Source: Auanema rhodensis | Lineage: Eukaryota > Nematoda > Chromadorea > Rhabditida > Rhabditidae | Direction: 5' to 3' | Length of the DNA: 64,000 nt | NCBI GenBank assembly: GCA_964057225.1 | Contig: OZ059898.1 | Coordinates: forward strand, 3,596,001-3,660,000 | Shown: piece by piece, positions 21,181 to 35,177 of the stretch | Numbering within the stretch: position 1 is the stretch's first letter | Layout of the letters: every line of letters begins with the position of its first letter | The notes under the pieces: model-generated | What the model was told of the DNA's origin: nothing | Database searches by the model: none | Seen by the model: only the letters and a program-made list of their open reading frames with translations | Translations under genes and position numbers: made by a program

Positions 21181-24100
21181 AGCTTTTCTCAGTGTAGTAT
21201 AGTGCATTCGATGCGGATTTTTAAGCTGCGTCGATCTGTGTTATTAGATTTGGGCTAGCTCGAAAATGCACCGAGATATCAACTGATATAGGTTCACACT
21301 TATATCCTCGATTTTCACCCTGAAGAATTAATTTTTTCGTTGAATAACAATGTCCATCGTCTTTGTCTTGAAAAAAGGAATGTAAAAACATCTACTTTTT
21401 GCTAAATTATCTGGAAATTTTTCGGGAAAATTTTTGTCAAAATGTTTTTGGAACCAATTTTGAGTGTACATGGAAACTCAACATACAGTAATGCATCATT
21501 TTTCAAACGATCATAACTAATTTTTGTATCGAGCTTTTCTCAGTGTAGTATAGTGCATTCGATGCGGATTTTTAAGCTGCGTCGATCTGTGTTATTAGAT
21601 TTGGGCTAGCTCGAAAATGCACCGAGATATCAACTGATATAGGTTCACACTTATATCCTCGATTTTCACCCTGAAGAATTAATTTTTTCGTTGAATAACA
21701 ATGTCCATCGTCTTTGTCTTGAAAAAAGGAATGTAAAAACATCTACTTTTTGCTAAATTATCTGGAAATTTTTCGGGAAAATTTTTGTCAAAATGTTTTT
21801 GGAACCAATTTTGAGTGTACATGGAAACTCAACATACAGTAATGCATCATTTTTCAAACGATCATAACTAATTTTTGTATTGAGCTTTTCTCAGTGTAGT
21901 ATAGTGCATTCGATGCGGATTTTTAAGCTGCGTCGATCTCTGTTATCAGATTTGCGCTAGCTTGAAAATGCACCGAGATATCAAATGATATAGGTTCACA
22001 CTTATATCCTCGATTTTCACCCTGAAGAATTAATTTTTTCGTTGAATAACAATGTCCATCGTCTTTGTCTTGAAAAAAGAAATGTAAAAACATCTACTTT
22101 TTGCTAAATTATCTGGAAATTTTTCGGGAAAATTTTTGTCAAAATGTTTTTGGAAGCAATTTTGAGTGTACATGGAAACTCAACATACAGTAATGCATCA
22201 TTTTTCAAACGATCATAACTAATTTTTGTATTGAGCTTTTCTCAGTGTAGTATAGTGCATTCGATGCGGATTTTTAAGCTGCGTCGATCTGTGTTATTAG
22301 ATTTGGGCTAGCTCGAAAATGCACCGAGATATCAACTGATATAGGTTCACACTTATATCCTCGATTTTCACCCTGAAGAATTAATTTTTTCGTTGAATAA
22401 CAATGTCCATCGTCTTTGTCTTGAAAAAAGGAATGTAAAAACATCTACTTTTTGCTAAATTATCTGGAAATTTTTCGGGAAAATTTTTGTCAAAATGTTT
22501 TTGGAACCAATTTTGAGTGTACATGGAAACTCAACATACAGTAATGCATCATTTTTCAAACGATCATAACTAATTTTTGTATCGAGCTTTTCTCAATATA
22601 GTATAGTGCATTCGATGCGGATTTTTAAGCTGCGTCGATCTGTGTTATCAGATTTGCGCTAGCTTGAAAATGCACCGAGATATCAAATGATATAGGTTCA
22701 CACTTATATCCTCGATTTTCACCCTGAAGAATTAATTTTTTCGTTGAATAACAATGTCCATCGTCTTTGTCTTGGAAAAAGGAATCTAAAAACATCTACT
22801 TTTTGTGAAATTATTCGGAAATTTTTCGGGAAAATTTTTGTCAAAATGTTTTTGGAAGCAATTTTGAGTGTACATGGAAACTCAACATACAGTAATGCAT
22901 CATTTTTCAAACGATCATAACTAATTTTTGTATCGAGCTTTTCTCAATATAGTATAGTGCATTCGATGCGGATTTTTAAGCTGCGTCGATCTGTGTTATC
23001 AGATTTGCGCTAGCTTGAAAATGCACCGAGATATCAACTGATATTAGTTCACACTTATATCCTCGATTTTCACCCTGAAGAATTAATTTTTTCGTTGAAT
23101 AACAATGTCCATCGTCTTTGTCTTGAAAAAAGGAATGTAAAAACATCTACTTTTTGTGAAATTATTCGGAAATTTTTCGGGAAAATTTTTGTCAAAATGT
23201 TTTTGGAAGCAATTTTGAGTGTACATGGAAACTCAACATACAGTAATGCATCATTTTTCAAACGATCATAACTAATTTTTGTATTGAGCTTTTCTCAGTG
23301 TAGTATAGTGCATTCGATGCGGATTTTTAAGCTGCGTCGATCTGTGTTATCAGATTTGCGCTAGCTTGAAAATGCACCGAGATATCAAATGATATAGGTT
23401 CACACTTATATCCTCGATTTTCACCCTGAAGAATTAATTTTTTCGTTGAATAACAATGTCCATTGTCTTTGTCTTGAAAAAAGGAATGTAAAAACATCTA
23501 CTTTTTGCTAAATTATCTGGAAATTTTTCGGGAAAATTTTTGTCAAAATGTTTTTGGAACCAATTTTGAGTGTACATGGAAACTCAACATACAGTAATGC
23601 ATCATTTTTCAAACGATCATAACTAATTTTTGTATTGAGCTTTTCTCAGTGTAGTATAGTGCATTCGATGCGGATTTTTAAGCTGCGTCGATCTGTGTTA
23701 TTAGATTTGGGCTAGCTCGAAAATGCACCGAGATATCAACTGATATAGGTTCACACTTATATCCTCGATTTTCACCCTGAAGAATTAATTTTTTCGTTGA
23801 ATAACAATGTCCATCGTCTTTGTCTTGAAAAAAGGAATGTAAAAACATCTACTTTTTGCTAAATTATCTGGAAATTTTTCGGGAAAATTTTTGTCAAAAT
23901 GTTTTTGGAACCAATTTTGAGTGTACATGGAAACTCAACATACAGTAATGCATCATTTTTCAAACGATCATAACTAATTTTTGTATTGAGCTTTTCTCAG
24001 TGTAGTATAGTGCATTCGATGCGGATTTTTAAGCTGCGTCGATCTCTGTTATCAGATTTGCGCTAGCTTGAAAATGCACCGAGATATCAAATGATATAGG

Positions 24101-25990
24101 TTCACACTTATATCCTCGATTTTCACCCTGAAGAATTAATTTTTTCGTTGAATAACAATGTCCATCGTCTTTGTCTTGAAAAAAGAAATGTAAAAACATC
24201 TACTTTTTGCTAAATTATCTGGAAATTTTTCGGGAAAATTTTTGTCAAAATGTTTTTGGAAGCAATTTTGAGTGTACATGGAAACTCAACATACAGTAAT
24301 GCATCATTTTTCAAACGATCATAACTAATTTTTGTATCGAGCTTTTCTCAATATAGTATAGTGCATTCGATGCGGATTTTTAAGCTGCGTCGATCTGTGT
24401 TATCAGATTTGCGCTAGCTTGAAAATGCACCGAGATATCAAATGATATAGGTTCACACTTATATCCTCGATTTTCACCCTGAAGAATTAATTTTTTCGTT
24501 GAATAACAATGTCCATCGTCTTTGTCTTGGAAAAAGGAATCTAAAAACATCTACTTTTTGTGAAATTATTCGGAAATTTTTCGGGAAAATTTTTGTCAAA
24601 ATGTTTTTGGAAGCAATTTTGAGTGTACATGGAAACTCAACATACAGTAATGCATCATTTTTCAAACGATCATAACTAATTTTTGTATCGAGCTTTTCTC
24701 AATATAGTATAGTGCATTCGATGCGGATTTTTAAGCTGCGTCGATCTGTGTTATCAGATTTGCGCTAGCTTGAAAATGCACCGAGATATCAAATGATATA
24801 GGTTCACACTTATATCCTCGATTTTCACCCTGAAGAATTAATTTTTTCGTTGAATAACAATGTCCATCGTCTTTGTCTTGGAAAAAGGAATCTAAAAACA
24901 TCTACTTTTTGTGAAATTATTCGGAAATTTTTCGGGAAAATTTTTGTCAAAATGTTTTTGGAAGCAATTTTGAGTGTACATGGAAACTCAACATACAGTA
25001 ATGCATCATTTTTCAAACGATCATAACTAATTTTTGTATCGAGCTTTTCTCAATATAGTATAGTGCATTCGATGCGGATTTTTAAGCTGCGTCGATCTGT
25101 GTTATCAGATTTGCGCTAGCTTGAAAATGCACCGAGATATCAAATGATATAGGTTCACACTTATATCCTCGATTTTCACCCTGAAGAATTAATTTTTTCG
25201 TTGAATAACAATGTCCATCGTCTTTGTCTTGGAAAAAGGAATCTAAAAACATCTACTTTTTGTGAAATTATTCGGAAATTTTTCGGGAAAATTTTTGTCA
25301 AAATGTTTTTGGAAGCAATTTTGAGTGTACATGGAAACTCAACATACAGTAATGCATCATTTTTCAAACGATCATAACTAATTTTTGTATTGAGCTTTTC
25401 TCAGTGTAGTATAGTGCATTCGATGCGGATTTTTAAGCTGCGTCGATCTGTGTTATCAGATTTGCGCTAGCTTGAAAATGCACCGAGATATCAAATGATA
25501 TAGGTTCACACTTATATCCTCGATTTTCACCCTGAAGAATTAATTTTTTCGTTGAATAACAATGTCCATCGTCTTTGTCTTGAAAAAAGGAATGTAAAAA
25601 CATCTACTTTTTGCTAAATTATCTGGAAATTTTTCGGGAAAATTTTTGTCAAAATGTTTTTGGAACCAATTTTGAGTGTACATGGAAACTCAACATACAG
25701 TAATGCATCATTTTTCAAACGATCATAACTAATTTTTGTATTGAGCTTTTCTCAGTGTAGTATAGTGCATTCGATGCGGATTTTCAAGCTGCGTCGATCT
25801 GTGTTATCCGATTTGCGCTAGCTTGAAAATGCACCGAGATATCAACTGATATAGGTTCACACGTATATCCTCGATTTTCACTCTGAAGAATTAATTTTTT
25901 CGTTGAATAACAATGTCCATCGTCTTTGTCTTGAAAAAAGGAATCTAAAAACATCTACTTTTCATAAAATTATTTGGAAATTTTTCGGGA
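21180..25990 (+). repeat. Satellite block II (CGGG subfamily)
   Basis: Monomers here share TTTTTCGGGAAAATTTT at the start, CAATTTTG, ACAGT, GAGCTTTTC, GATATAGG, ACAATGTCC and TTTGTCTTG. Variants alternate between TTATTAGATTTGGGCTAGCTCG and TTATCAGATTTGCGCTAGCTTG, and between tails CTAAATTATCTGG and GTGAAATTATTCGG. Units 62-63 are repeated by units 68-69 at an offset of 2106 bp. Unit 74 near 25.8 kb has several private changes: TTTTCAAGCTG, TTATCCGATT, CACGTATATCC and TTTTCATAAAATTATTTGG. Confidence 0.9.
24336..25388 (+). repeat. Homogenised run of near-identical monomers in block II
   Basis: The sequence from ATCGAGCTTTTCTCAATATAG through CTTGGAAAAAGG, GTGAAATTATTCGG, CGGG and ACAGT repeats three times in succession with no difference that I could see. 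The usual alternation of variants is absent. This looks like very recent single-monomer amplification. Confidence 0.75.
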
Positions 25991-26676
25991 AAATTTTTGT
26001 CAAAATGTTTTTGGAAGCAATGTTGAGTGTACATGGAAACTCAACATACACTAATGCATCATTTTTCAAACGATCATAACTAATTTTTGTATTAAGCGTT
26101 TCTCAATGTAGTATAGTGCATTCGATGCGGATTTTTAAGCTGCGTCGATCTGTGTTATCAGATTTGCGCTAGCTTAAAAATGCACCGAGATATCAACTGA
26201 TATAGGTTCACACTTATATCCTCGATTTTCACCCTGAAGAATTAATTTTTTCGTTGAATAACAATGTCCATCGTCTTTGTCTTGAAAAAAGAAATGTAAA
26301 AACATCTACTTTTTGCTAAATTATCTGGAAATTTTTCGGGAAAATTTTTGTCAAAATGTTTTTGGAAGCAATTTTGAGTGTACATGGAAACTCAACATAC
26401 AGTAATGCATCATTTTTCAAACGATCATAACTAATTTTTGTATCGAGCTTTTCTCAGTGTAGTATAGTGCATTCGATGCGGATTTTTAAGCTGCGTCGAT
26501 CTGTGTTATCAGATTTGCGCTAGCTTGAAAATGCACCGAGATATCAAATGATATAGGTTCACACTTATATCCTCGATTTTCACCCTGAAGAATTAATTTT
26601 TTCGTTGAATAACAATGTCCATCGTCTTTGTCTTGAAAAAAGAAATGTAAAAACATCTACTTTTTGCTAAATTATT
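25991..26676 (+). repeat. Mixed junction zone between blocks II and III
   Basis: Unit 75 begins as block II (CGGG), changes by 26022 to CAATGTTG, ACACT, AAGCGTTTCT and CTTAAAAATG (block III-like), then returns to GATATAGG, ACAATG and a CTGG tail (block II-like). Unit 76 is block II type until its tail, where CTAAATTATTTTG leads into block III. Several exchanges within 0.7 kb are needed to explain it. Confidence 0.8.
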
Positions 26677-28345
26677 TTGAAATTTTTCGAAAAAATTTTT
26701 GTCAAAATGTTTTTGGAAGCAATGTTGAGTGTACATGGAAACTCAACATACACTAATGCATCATTTTTCAAACGATCATAACTAATTTTTGTATTAAGCG
26801 TTTCTCAATGTAGTATAGTGCATTCGATGCGGATTTTTAAGCTGCGTCGATCTGTGTTATCAGATTTGCGCTAGCTTAAAAATGCACCGAGATATCAACT
26901 GATATAAGTTCACACTTATATCCTCGATTTTCACCCTGAAGGAATAATTTTTTCGTTGAATAACATTGTCCATCGTCTTTGCCTTGAAAAAAGGAATCTA
27001 AAAACATCTACTTTTTGCTAAATTATCTTGAAATTTTTCGAAAAAATTTTTGTCAAAATGTTTTTGGAAGCATTGTTGAGTGTACATGGAAACTCAACAT
27101 ACACTAATGCATCATTTTTCAAACGATCATAACTAATTTTTGTATTAAGCGTTTCTCAATGTAGTATAGTGCATTCGATGCGGATTTTTAAGCTGCGTCG
27201 ATCTCTGTTATCAGATTTGCGCTAGCTTAAAAATGCACCGAGATATCAACTGATATAAGTTCACACTTATATCCTCGATTTTCACCCTGAAGGAATAATT
27301 TTTTCGTTGAATAACATTGTCCATCGTCTTTGCCTTGAAAAAAGGAATCTAAAAACATCCACTTTTTGCTAAATTATTTTGAAATTTTTCGAAAAAATTT
27401 TTGTCAAAATGTTTTTGGAAGCATTGTTGAGTGTACATGGAAACTCAACATACACTAATGCATCATTTTTCAAACGATCATAACTAATTTTTGTATTAAG
27501 CGTTTCTCAATGTAGTATAGTGCATTCGATGCGGATTTTTAAGCTGCGTCGATCTGTGTTATCAGATTTGCGCTAGCTTAAAAATGCACCGAGATATCAA
27601 CTAATATAAGTTCACACTTATATCCTCGATTTTCACCCTGAAGGAATAATTTTTTCGTTGAATAACATTGTCCATCGTCTTTGCCTTGAAAAAAGGAATC
27701 TAAAAACATCTACTTTTTGCTAAATTATTTTGAAATTTTTCGAAAAAATTTTTGTCAAAATGTTTTTGGAAGCAATGTTGAGTGTACATGGAAACTCAAC
27801 ATACACTAATGCATCATTTTTCAAACGATCATAACTAATTTTTGTATTAAGCGTTTCTCAATGTAGTATAGTGCATTCGATGCGGATTTTTAAGCTGCGT
27901 CGATCTGTGTTATCAGATTTGCGCTAGCTTAAAAATGCACCGAGATATCAACTGATATAAGTTCACACTTATATCCTCGATTTTCACCCTGAAGGAATAA
28001 TTTTTTCGTTGAATAACATTGTCCATCGTCTTTGCCTTGAAAAAAGGAATCTAAAAACATCCACTTTTTGCTAAATTATTTTGAAATTTTTCGAAAAAAT
28101 TTTTGTCAAAATGTTTTTGGAAGCATTGTTGAGTGTACATGGAAACTCAACATACACTAATGCATCATTTTTCAAACGATCATAACTAATTTTTGTATTG
28201 AGCTTTTCTCAGTGTAGTATAGTGCATTCGATGCGGATTTTTAAGCTGCGTCGATCTCTGTTATCAGATTTGCGCTAGCTTAAAAATGCACCGAGATATC
28301 AACTGATATAAGTTCACACTTATATCCTCGATTTTCACCCTGAAG

Positions 28346-28508
28346 AATTAATTTTTTCGTTGAATAACAATGTCCATCGTCTTTGTCTTGGAAAAAGGAA
28401 TCTAAAAACATCTACTTTTTGTGAAATTATTCGGAAATTTTTCGGGAAAATTTTTGTCAAAATGTTTTTGGAAGCAATTTTGAGTGTACATGGAAACTCA
28501 ACATACAG
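28346..28508 (+). repeat. Embedded block II/IV patch 1 in block III
   Basis: The patch crosses the unit 81/82 boundary and reads GAAGAATTAAT, ACAATG, CTTGGAAAAAGG, GTGAAATTATTCGG, CGGG, CAATTTTG and ACAGT, all block II/IV states. Block III states lie on both sides (CTTAAAAATG and GATATAAG before; AAGCGTTTCT after). A second small foreign piece, GAGCTTTTCTCAGTG, lies upstream in the same monomer. Confidence 0.8.
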
Positions 28509-31239
28509 TAATGCATCATTTTTCAAACGATCATAACTAATTTTTGTATTAAGCGTTTCTCAATGTAGTATAGTGCATTCGATGCGGATTTTTAAGCTGC
28601 GTCGATCTCTGTTATCAGATTTGCGCTAGCTTAAAAATGCACCGAGATATCAACTGATATAAGTTCACACTTATATCCTCGATTTTCACCCTGAAGGAAT
28701 AATTTTTTCGTTGAATAACATTGTCCATCGTCTTTGCCTTGAAAAAAGGAATCTAAAAACATCTACTTTTTGCTAAATTATTTTGAAATTTTTCGAAAAA
28801 ATTTTTGTCAAAATGTTTTTGGAAGCAATGTTGAGTGTACATGGAAACTCAACATACACTAATGCATCATTTTTCAAACGATCATAACTAATTTTTGTAT
28901 TAAGCGTTTCTCAATGTAGTATAGTGCATTCGATGCGGATTTTTAAGCTGCGTCGATCTGTGTTATCAGATTTGCGCTAGCTTAAAAATGCACCGAGATA
29001 TCAACTGATATAAGTTCACACTTATATCCTCGATTTTCACCCTGAAGGAATAATTTTTTCGTTGAATAACATTGTCCATCGTCTTTGCCTTGAAAAAAGG
29101 AATCTAAAAACATCTACTTTTTGCTAAATTATTTTGAAATTTTTCGAAAAAATTTTTGTCAAAATGTTTTTGGAAGCATTGTTGAGTGTACATGGAAACT
29201 CAACATACACTAATGCATCATTTTTCAAACGATCATAACTAATTTTTGTATTAAGCGTTTCTCAATGTAGTATAGTGCATTCGATGCGGATTTTTAAGCT
29301 GCGTCGATCTCTGTTATCAGATTTGCGCTAGCTTAAAAATGCACCGAGATATCAACTGATATAAGTTCACACTTATATCCTCGATTTTCACCCTTAAGGA
29401 ATAATTTTTTCGTTGAATAACATTGTCCATCGTCTTTGCCTTGAAAAAAGGAATCTAAAAACATCCACTTTTTGCTAAATTATTTTGAAATTTTTCGAAA
29501 AAATTTTTGTCAAAATGTTTTTGGAAGCATTGTTGAGGGTACATGGAAACTCAACATACACTAATGCATCATTTTTCAAACGATCATAACTAATTTTTGT
29601 ATTAAGCGTTTCTCAATGTAGTATAGTGCATTCGATGCGGATTTTTAAGCTGCGTCGATCTGTGTTATCAGATTTGCGCTAGCTTAAAAATGCACCGAGA
29701 TATCAACTAATATAAGTTCACACTTATATCCTCGATTTTCACCCTGAAGGAATAATTTTTTCGTTGAATAACATTGTCCATCGTCTTTGCCTTGAAAAAA
29801 GGAATCTAAAAACATCCACTTTTTGCTAAATTATTTTGAAATTTTTCGAAAAAATTTTTGTCAAAATGTTTTTGGAAGCAATGTTGAGTGTACATGGAAA
29901 CTCAACATACACTAATGCATCATTTTTCAAACGATCATAACTAATTTTTGTATTAAGCGTTTCTCAATGTAGTATAGTGCATTCGATGCGGATTTTTAAG
30001 CTGCGTCGATCTGTGTTATCAGATTTGCGCTAGCTTAAAAATGCACCGAGATATCAACTAATATAAGTTCACACTTATATCCTCGATTTTCACCCTGAAG
30101 GAATAATTTTTTCGTTGAATAACATTGTCCATCGTCTTTGCCTTGAAAAAAGGAATCTAAAAACATCTACTTTTTGCTAAATTATTTTGAAATTTTTCGA
30201 AAAAATTTTTGTCAAAATGTTTTTGGAAGCAATGTTGAGTGTACATGGAAACTCAACATACACTAATGCATCATTTTTCAAACGATCATAACTAATTTTT
30301 GTATTAAGCGTTTCTCAATGTAGTATAGTGCATTCGATGCGGATTTTTAAGCTGCGTCGATCTGTGTTATCAGATTTGCGCTAGCTTAAAAATGCACCGA
30401 GATATCAACTGATATAAGTTCACACTTATATCCTCGATTTTCACCCTGAAGGAATAATTTTTTCGTTGAATAACATTGTCCATCGTCTTTGCCTTGAAAA
30501 AAGGAATCTAAAAACATCCACTTTTTGCTAAATTATTTTGAAATTTTTCGAAAAAATTTTTGTCAAAATGTTTTTGGAAGCATTGTTGAGTGTACATGGA
30601 AACTCAACATACACTAATGCATCATTTTTCAAACGATCATAACTAATTTTTGTATTAAGCGTTTCTCAATGTAGTATAGTGCATTCGATGCGGATTTTTA
30701 AGCTGCGTCGATCTGTGTTATCAGATTTGCGCTAGCTTAAAAATGCACCGAGATATCAACTAATATAAGTTCACACTTATATCCTCGATTTTCACCCTGA
30801 AGGAATAATTTTTTCGTTGAATAACATTGTCCATCGTCTTTGCCTTGAAAAAAGGAATCTAAAAACATCTACTTTTTGCTAAATTATTTTGAAATTTTTC
30901 GAAAAAATTTTTGTCAAAATGTTTTTGGAAGCAATGTTGAGTGTACATGGAAACTCAACATACACTAATGCATCATTTTTCAAACGATCATAACTAATTT
31001 TTGTATTAAGCGTTTCTCAATGTAGTATAGTGCATTCGATGCGGATTTTTAAGCTGCGTCGATCTGTGTTATCAGATTTGCGCTAGCTTAAAAATGCACC
31101 GAGATATCAACTGATATAAGTTCACACTTATATCCTCGATTTTCACCCTGAAGGAATAATTTTTTCGTTGAATAACATTGTCCATCGTCTTTGCCTTGAA
31201 AAAAGGAATCTAAAAACATCCACTTTTTGCTAAATTATT

Positions 31240-33896
31240 TTGAAATTTTTCGAAAAAATTTTTGTCAAAATGTTTTTGGAAGCATTGTTGAGTGTACATG
31301 GAAACTCAACATACACTAATGCATCATTTTTCAAACGATCATAACTAATTTTTGTATTGAGCTTTTCTCAGTGTAGTATAGTGCATTCGATGCGGATTTT
31401 TAAGCTGCGTCGATCTCTGTTATCAGATTTGCGCTAGCTTAAAAATGCACCGAGATATCAACTGATATAAGTTCACACTTATATCCTCGATTTTCACCCT
31501 GAAGAATTAATTTTTTCGTTGAATAACAATGTCCATCGTCTTTGTCTTGGAAAAAGGAATCTAAAAACATCTACTTTTTGTGAAATTATTCGGAAATTTT
31601 TCGGGAAAATTTTTGTCAAAATGTTTTTGGAAGCAATTTTGAGTGTACATGGAAACTCAACATACAGTAATGCATCATTTTTCAAACGATCATAACTAAT
31701 TTTTGTATTAAGCGTTTCTCAATGTAGTATAGTGCATTCGATGCGGATTTTTAAGCTGCGTCGATCTCTGTTATCAGATTTGCGTTAGCTTAAAAATGCA
31801 CCGAGATATCAACTGATATAAGTTCACACTTATATCCTCGATTTTCACCCTGAAGGAATAATTTTTTCGTTGAATAACATTGTCCATCGTCTTTGCCTTG
31901 AAAAAAGGAATCTAAAAACATCTACTTTTTGCTAAATTATTTTGAAATTTTTCGAAAAAATTTTTGTCAAAATGTTTTTGGAAGCAATGTTGAGTGTACA
32001 TGGAAACTCAACATACACTAATGCATCATTTTTCAAACGATCATAACTAATTTTTGTATTAAGCGTTTCTCAATGTAGTATAGTGCATTCGATGCGGATT
32101 TTTAAGCTGCGTCGATCTGTGTTATCAGATTTGCGCTAGCTTAAAAATGCACCGAGATATCAACTGATATAAGTTCACACTTATATCCTCGATTTTCACC
32201 CTGAAGGAATAATTTTTTCGTTGAATAACATTGTCCATCGTCTTTGCCTTGAAAAAAGGAATCTAAAAACATCCACTTTTTGCTAAATTATTTTGAAATT
32301 TTTCGAAAAAATTTTTGTCAAAATGTTTTTGGAAGCATTGTTGAGTGTACATGGAAACTCAACATACACTAATGCATCATTTTTCAAACGATCATAACTA
32401 ATTTTTGTATTAAGCGTTTCTCAATGTAGTATAGTGCATTCGATGCGGATTTTTAAGCTGCGTCGATCTGTGTTATCAGATTTGCGCTAGCTTAAAAATG
32501 CACCGAGATATCAACTAATATAAGTTCACACTTATATCCTCGATTTTCACCCTGAAGGAATAATTTTTTCGTTGAATAACATTGTCCATCGTCTTTGCCT
32601 TGAAAAAAGGAATCTAAAAACATCTACTTTTTGCTAAATTATTTTGAAATTTTTCGAAAAAATTTTTGTCAAAATGTTTTTGGAAGCAATGTTGAGTGTA
32701 CATGGAAACTCAACATACACTAATGCATCATTTTTCAAACGATCATAACTAATTTTTGTATTAAGCGTTTCTCAATGTAGTATAGTGCATTCGATGCGGA
32801 TTTTTAAGCTGCGTCGATCTGTGTTATCAGATTTGCGCTAGCTTAAAAATGCACCGAGATATCAACTGATATAAGTTCACACTTATATCCTCGATTTTCA
32901 CCCTGAAGGAATAATTTTTTCGTTGAATAACATTGTCCATCGTCTTTGCCTTGAAAAAAGGAATCTAAAAACATCCACTTTTTGCTAAATTATTTTGAAA
33001 TTTTTCGAAAAAATTTTTGTCAAAATGTTTTTGGAAGCATTGTTGAGTGTACATGGAAACTCAACATACACTAATGCATCATTTTTCAAACGATCATAAC
33101 TAATTTTTGTATTAAGCGTTTCTCAATGTAGTATAGTGCATTCGATGCGGATTTTTAAGCTGCGTCGATCTGTGTTATCAGATTTGCGCTAGCTTAAAAA
33201 TGCACCGAGATATCAACTAATATAAGTTCACACTTATATCCTCGATTTTCACCCTGAAGGAATAATTTTTTCGTTGAATAACATTGTCCATCGTCTTTGC
33301 CTTGAAAAAAGGAATCTAAAAACATCTACTTTTTGCTAAATTATTTTGAAATTTTTCGAAAAAATTTTTGTCAAAATGTTTTTGGAAGCATTGTTGAGTG
33401 TACATGGAAACTCAACATACACTAATGCATCATTTTTCAAACGATCATAACTAATTTTTGTATTAAGCGTTTCTCAATGTAGTATAGTGCATTCGATGCG
33501 GATTTTTAAGCTGCGTCGATCTCTGTTATCAGATTTGCGCTAGCTTAAAAATGCACCGAGATATCAACTGATATAAGTTCACACTTATATCCTCGATTTT
33601 CACCCTGAAGGAATAATTTTTTCGTTGAATAACATTGTCCATCGTCTTTGCCTTGAAAAAAGGAATCTAAAAACATCCACTTTTTGCTAAATTATTTTGA
33701 AATTTTTCGAAAAAATTTTTGTCAAAATGTTTTTGGAAGCATTGTTGAGGGTACATGGAAACTCAACATACACTAATGCATCATTTTTCAAACGATCATA
33801 ACTAATTTTTGTATTAAGCGTTTCTCAATGTAGTATAGTGCATTCGATGCGGATTTTTAAGCTGCGTCGATCTGTGTTATCAGATTTGCGCTAGCT
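31240..33896 (+). repeat. Multi-monomer duplication, copy 1 (partner 36856-39512)
   Basis: Units 90-97 have the same ordered variants as units 106-113, displaced by 5616 bp (16 units). The shared series is a GAGCTTTTC/GATCTCTG unit, a CGGG patch unit, two alternations of CAATGTTG and CATTGTTG/CAACTAATA units, a CATTGTTG/GATCTCTG unit and a TTGAGGG unit. One visible difference is GCGTTAGCTT in this copy near 31790. Confidence 0.8.
31505..31667 (+). repeat. Embedded block II/IV patch 2
   Basis: It has the same edges and content as the patch at 28346-28508, displaced by 3159 bp (9 units), again with the upstream GAGCTTTTCTCAGTG piece. Confidence 0.8.
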
Positions 33897-35014
33897 TAAA
33901 AATGCACCGAGATATCAACTAATATAAGTTCACACTTATATCCTCGATTTTCACCCTGAAGGAATAATTTTTTCGTTGAATAACATTGTCCATCGTCTTT
34001 GCCTTGAAAAAAGGAATCTAAAAACATCCACTTTTTGCTAAATTATTTTGAAATTTTTCGAAAAAATTTTTGTCAAAATGTTTTTGGAAGCAATGTTGAG
34101 TGTACATGGAAACTCAACATACACTAATGCATCATTTTTCAAACGATCATAACTAATTTTTGTATTAAGCGTTTCTCAATGTAGTATAGTGCATTCGATG
34201 CGGATTTTTAAGCTGCGTCGATCTGTGTTATCAGATTTGCGCTAGCTTAAAAATGCACCGAGATATCAACTAATATAAGTTCACACTTATATCCTCGATT
34301 TTCACCCTGAAGGAATAATTTTTTCGTTGAATAACATTGTCCATTGTCTTTGCCTTGAAAAAAGGAATCTAAAAACATCTACTTTTTGCTAAATTATTTT
34401 GAAATTTTTCGAAAAAATTTTTGTCAAAATGTTTTTGGAAGCAATGTTGAGTGTACATGGAAACTCAACATACACTAATGCATCATTTTTCAAACGATCA
34501 TAACTAATTTTTGTATTAAGCGTTTCTCAATGTAGTATAGTGCATTCGATGCGGATTTTTAAGCTGCGTCGATCTGTGTTATCAGATTTGCGCTAGCTTA
34601 AAAATGCACCGAGATATCAACTGATATAAGTTCACACTTATATCCTCGATTTTCACCCTGAAGGAATAATTTTTTCGTTGAATAACATTGTCCATCGTCT
34701 TTGCCTTGAAAAAAGGAATCTAAAAACATCCACTTTTTGCTAAATTATTTTGAAATTTTTCGAAAAAATTTTTGTCAAAATGTTTTTGGAAGCATTGTTG
34801 AGTGTACATGGAAACTCAACATACACTAATGCATCATTTTTCAAACGATCATAACTAATTTTTGTATTGAGCTTTTCTCAGTGTAGTATAGTGCATTCGA
34901 TGCGGATTTTTAAGCTGCGTCGATCTCTGTTATCAGATTTGCGCTAGCTTAAAAATGCACCGAGATATCAACTGATATAAGTTCACACTTATATCCTCGA
35001 TTTTCACCCTGAAG

Positions 35015-35177
35015 AATTAATTTTTTCGTTGAATAACAATGTCCATCGTCTTTGTCTTGGAAAAAGGAATCTAAAAACATCTACTTTTTGTGAAATTATT
35101 CGGAAATTTTTCGGGAAAATTTTTGTCAAAATGTTTTTGGAAGCAATTTTGAGTGTACATGGAAACTCAACATACAG
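35015..35177 (+). repeat. Embedded block II/IV patch 3
   Basis: Identical in edges and content to patch 2, displaced by 3510 bp (10 units), with the upstream GAGCTTTTCTCAGTG piece. Confidence 0.8.

Noticed and set aside
22811-22835. CENP-B box-like TTCG followed by CGGG in the CGGG subfamily (GTGAAATTATTCGG tail)
   Set aside because: The known core needs TTCG and CGGG separated by seven bases with a fixed A; here nine bases separate them. The motif is absent from blocks I and III.
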